Shown here one piece after another: positions 62,529-64,000 of a DNA stretch of 64,000 bases; the stretch's first letter is position 1; each line of letters opens with the position of its first letter. Position numbers and translations under genes: made by a program. Below the pieces are notes generated by a model, which was not told the DNA's origin, ran no database searches, and saw only the letters and a list, made by a program, of their open reading frames with translations. The DNA comes from Asticcacaulis machinosus. Its GTDB lineage: Bacteria; Pseudomonadota; Alphaproteobacteria; Caulobacterales; Caulobacteraceae. The stretch covers positions 1-64,000 of the forward strand of contig NZ_JAQQKV010000001.1 of NCBI RefSeq assembly GCF_028550435.1, given 5' to 3'.

Positions 62529-64000
62529 ATGATAAATATCGTTATCGCCGCCGGCATTATTATCACGATCCTGACGGCGATCCCCGTCATTAATCAGATG
62601 CGCAGGCACCCTAAGGGGCTGTTTGTCCTGTTTTTTGCCGAAATGTGGGAGCGTTTTTCCTACTACGGTATGCGGGCGCTGCTGATCTTTTACCTGACCA
62701 AGCATTTTCTGTTCAGTGATGAAAAAGCCAGCCAGCAATATGCGTCATATACGACTCTCGTTTATCTCCTGCCGCTGATCGGTGGGTTGATGGCCGATAA
62801 ATATCTGGGTACACGTAAGGCGATTGTGTTCGGTGCGCTGCTTCTGGTGCTGGGGCACGGCGGGATGGCGCTGGAAGGCTCACCGAACGTGCAGACCCTG
62901 ACGCATCAGGGCGCGACCTATGAGTTTGTCCTTGAGGGCAATCATATGTCCAACCCGCTGCTGAAGGTGGGGGATGAGGCCTATGCTGTGGCGCCGACCA
63001 AAACAGGTGGCCTTGAGATCGTGGGGCTGCCTGCCGGTTCGGCTCTGCCGCCGGTGCTTGAGGCCGGATCGTTTGAAACGGGTGTCAAGAAAATCACGCC
63101 GTGGGCTGAACATGCCTTCTTCCTGTCGATTTCGCTGATCATTATGGGGGTGGGTTACCTTAAGCCCAATATTTCGTCGATTGTGGGCCAGCTTTATCCT
63201 GACAAAGACCCCCGCCGCGATTCAGGGTTTACCCTCTATTATTACGGCATCAATCTGGGCGGCTTCTGGGCGGCTATTTTGTGTGGCCTTTTGGGGGAAA
63301 CCTATGGCTGGGGTTATGGCTTCGGTCTGGCCGGACTTGGGATGCTGGCGGGCCTTGTGGTGTTTGTCATAGGTAAGCCGTGGCTTCAGGGTAATGGTGA
63401 GCCGCCGGCCCCGGAGCAGCTTAAAAAACAGGTGGCCGGCCCGATTAATCAGGAATGGCTGATCTACGGCGTTTCCATTCTGGCCCTGCCGCTGATTTAT
63501 TTCATGGTTCAGCGCAACGATGTGGTCGGATGGGTGCTTGGTGCCGCGTCCCTGTTGATTCTTGGTTATGTTATTTTCTGCATGATCACGCGCTATTCAA
63601 AGGTTGAGAATTTCCGCCTTGGGCTGGCTTTTGTGCTGATCTTCGCATCGGTGATTTTCTGGACCCTGTTTGAACAGGCGGGGTCATCGCTGAACCTGTT
63701 TGCCGCGCGCAATACCAACCTCAGCCTGATTGATGCGCCTCTTGTCCTGAACCTGCTGGGTCATACGGTTGTGCTGGCGACACCTGACCAACTGGCAGCA
63801 CTTACGCTGCCTGCGGGCTATACCCTAGTCGATATGACCTTGACCGCGTCTCAGGTGCAGTCATTCAATTCGGGCTTTATCCTGATCTTCGCGCCGGTAT
63901 TTGCGGCCATCTTCACGTTCCTCGGACGCCGTGGCGCTGATCCCGATCCAGTCAAGAAATTCTCGTTCGGTCTGGTCAATGTTGGCCTTGGCTTCCTGCT
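62529..64000 (+). CDS. POT/PTR-family proton-coupled peptide transporter, 3' end beyond window
   Basis: Open from ATG 62529 to the right edge (490 codons, no stop). The POT signature FFAEMWERFSYYGMRALL gives the ExxERFxYY motif (Glu38, Glu41, Arg42). A second family motif, GFTLYYYGINLGGFWA, and a late WTLFEQAGSSLNLFA (EQ-containing helix) are also typical. An insertion of about 75 residues (about 116-190) with VQTLTHQGATYEF and VVGLP-like content separates the third and fourth helices and is probably periplasmic, larger than in E. coli DtpA. It imports di/tripeptides with protons. I verified the frame at several points; there is no frameshift. Confidence 0.9.
   Translation, partial: MINIVIAAGIIITILTAIPVINQMRRHPKGLFVLFFAEMWERFSYYGMRALLIFYLTKHFLFSDEKASQQYASYTTLVYLLPLIGGLMADKYLGTRKAIVFGALLLVLGHGGMALEGSPNVQTLTHQGATYEFVLEGNHMSNPLLKVGDEAYAVAPTKTGGLEIVGLPAGSALPPVLEAGSFETGVKKITPWAEHAFFLSISLIIMGVGYLKPNISSIVGQLYPDKDPRRDSGFTLYYYGINLGGFWAAILCGLLGETYGWGYGFGLAGLGMLAGLVVFVIGKPWLQGNGEPPAPEQLKKQVAGPINQEWLIYGVSILALPLIYFMVQRNDVVGWVLGAASLLILGYVIFCMITRYSKVENFRLGLAFVLIFASVIFWTLFEQAGSSLNLFAARNTNLSLIDAPLVLNLLGHTVVLATPDQLAALTLPAGYTLVDMTLTASQVQSFNSGFILIFAPVFAAIFTFLGRRGADPDPVKKFSFGLVNVGLGFL

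Overview
The window reads as chromosomal DNA of an alphaproteobacterium of the order Caulobacterales, probably close to Asticcacaulis. This is inferred from gene content rather than from a marker gene: a roughly 1,075-residue TonB-dependent receptor with linked tryptophan-halogenase-like genes, the alphaproteobacterial/plant-type GshA, a class II DAHP synthase, a STAS-MlaE fusion permease, and moderately high GC with sparse TTG/GTG starts. There is no rRNA, CRISPR array or prophage. The only tRNA is tRNA-Val(CAC). The only mobile DNA is the end of an IS1595-family element at the left edge.

Layout. 1-171: IS end with the first 43 codons of its transposase. 0.2-2 kb: a secreted alpha/beta-hydrolase behind a LacI-type operator, then an MgtC-like protein. 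2-19.4 kb: an accessory island for chitin/GlcNAc polymers. It holds GH20 plus a NagX-like membrane acetyltransferase on the minus strand; a TonB-dependent receptor followed by three ATGA-coupled halogenase homologues on the plus strand; a GH18 on the minus strand; GH20 plus GH16 on the plus strand; and a DUF6445-like putative 2OG-Fe(II) protein on the minus strand. 19.3-24.4 kb: MOSC, glutathione peroxidase, dGTPase, RluA-type pseudouridine synthase, zinc alcohol dehydrogenase and Ung. 24.4-30.3 kb: LeuA, aromatic/aspartate aminotransferase, OsmC, CNT nucleoside transporter, thioesterase and DUF3253. 30.5-34.2 kb: a ferric-iron ABC importer, divergent from the Mla lipid-transport operon (34.6-38.2 kb) across a 400-bp region with two Fur-like sites. 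38.2-47.3 kb: ScoAB, ferredoxin-reductase-type flavoprotein, FolD, N-formylglutamate amidohydrolase, Kef-type antiporter, chemoreceptor, small GNAT and a SRPBCC protein. 47.5-64 kb: tRNA-Val, Gph, GlmU, RpiA, an unknown protein, Gor, O-antigen-ligase-like protein, class II DAHP synthase, MATE, an RNase-H-fold-like protein, Gfo/Idh/MocA oxidoreductase, a small membrane protein, a hydrolase, RsmE, GshA and a POT peptide transporter cut by the right edge.

How the genes may work together. In the island, secreted GH18/GH20/GH16 enzymes would cut chitin and beta-glucan, the receptor would import oligosaccharides, and periplasmic GH20 with NagX would handle GlcNAc units. Three intergenic regions share TTGGT/ACCAA half-sites at 10-bp steps, which suggests one trans-acting regulator encoded elsewhere. 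GlmU, in the housekeeping part, uses GlcNAc-1-P for envelope synthesis. GshA, Gor, glutathione peroxidase and the Kef-type protein form a dispersed glutathione theme.

The most unusual feature is the halogenase triad. The outer two proteins keep the flavin motif, catalytic Lys and Glu, and the WxWxIP motif. The middle protein has lost all of them, so it looks like a pseudoenzyme kept in an intact, translationally coupled operon. Other observations are candidate RNA control elements: a terminator-like hairpin in the GH20 leader, a Shine-Dalgarno-masking hairpin before scoA, a hairpin against the CNT start codon, and overlapping stems upstream of leuA. All functions are read from sequence and family knowledge; nothing was computed.
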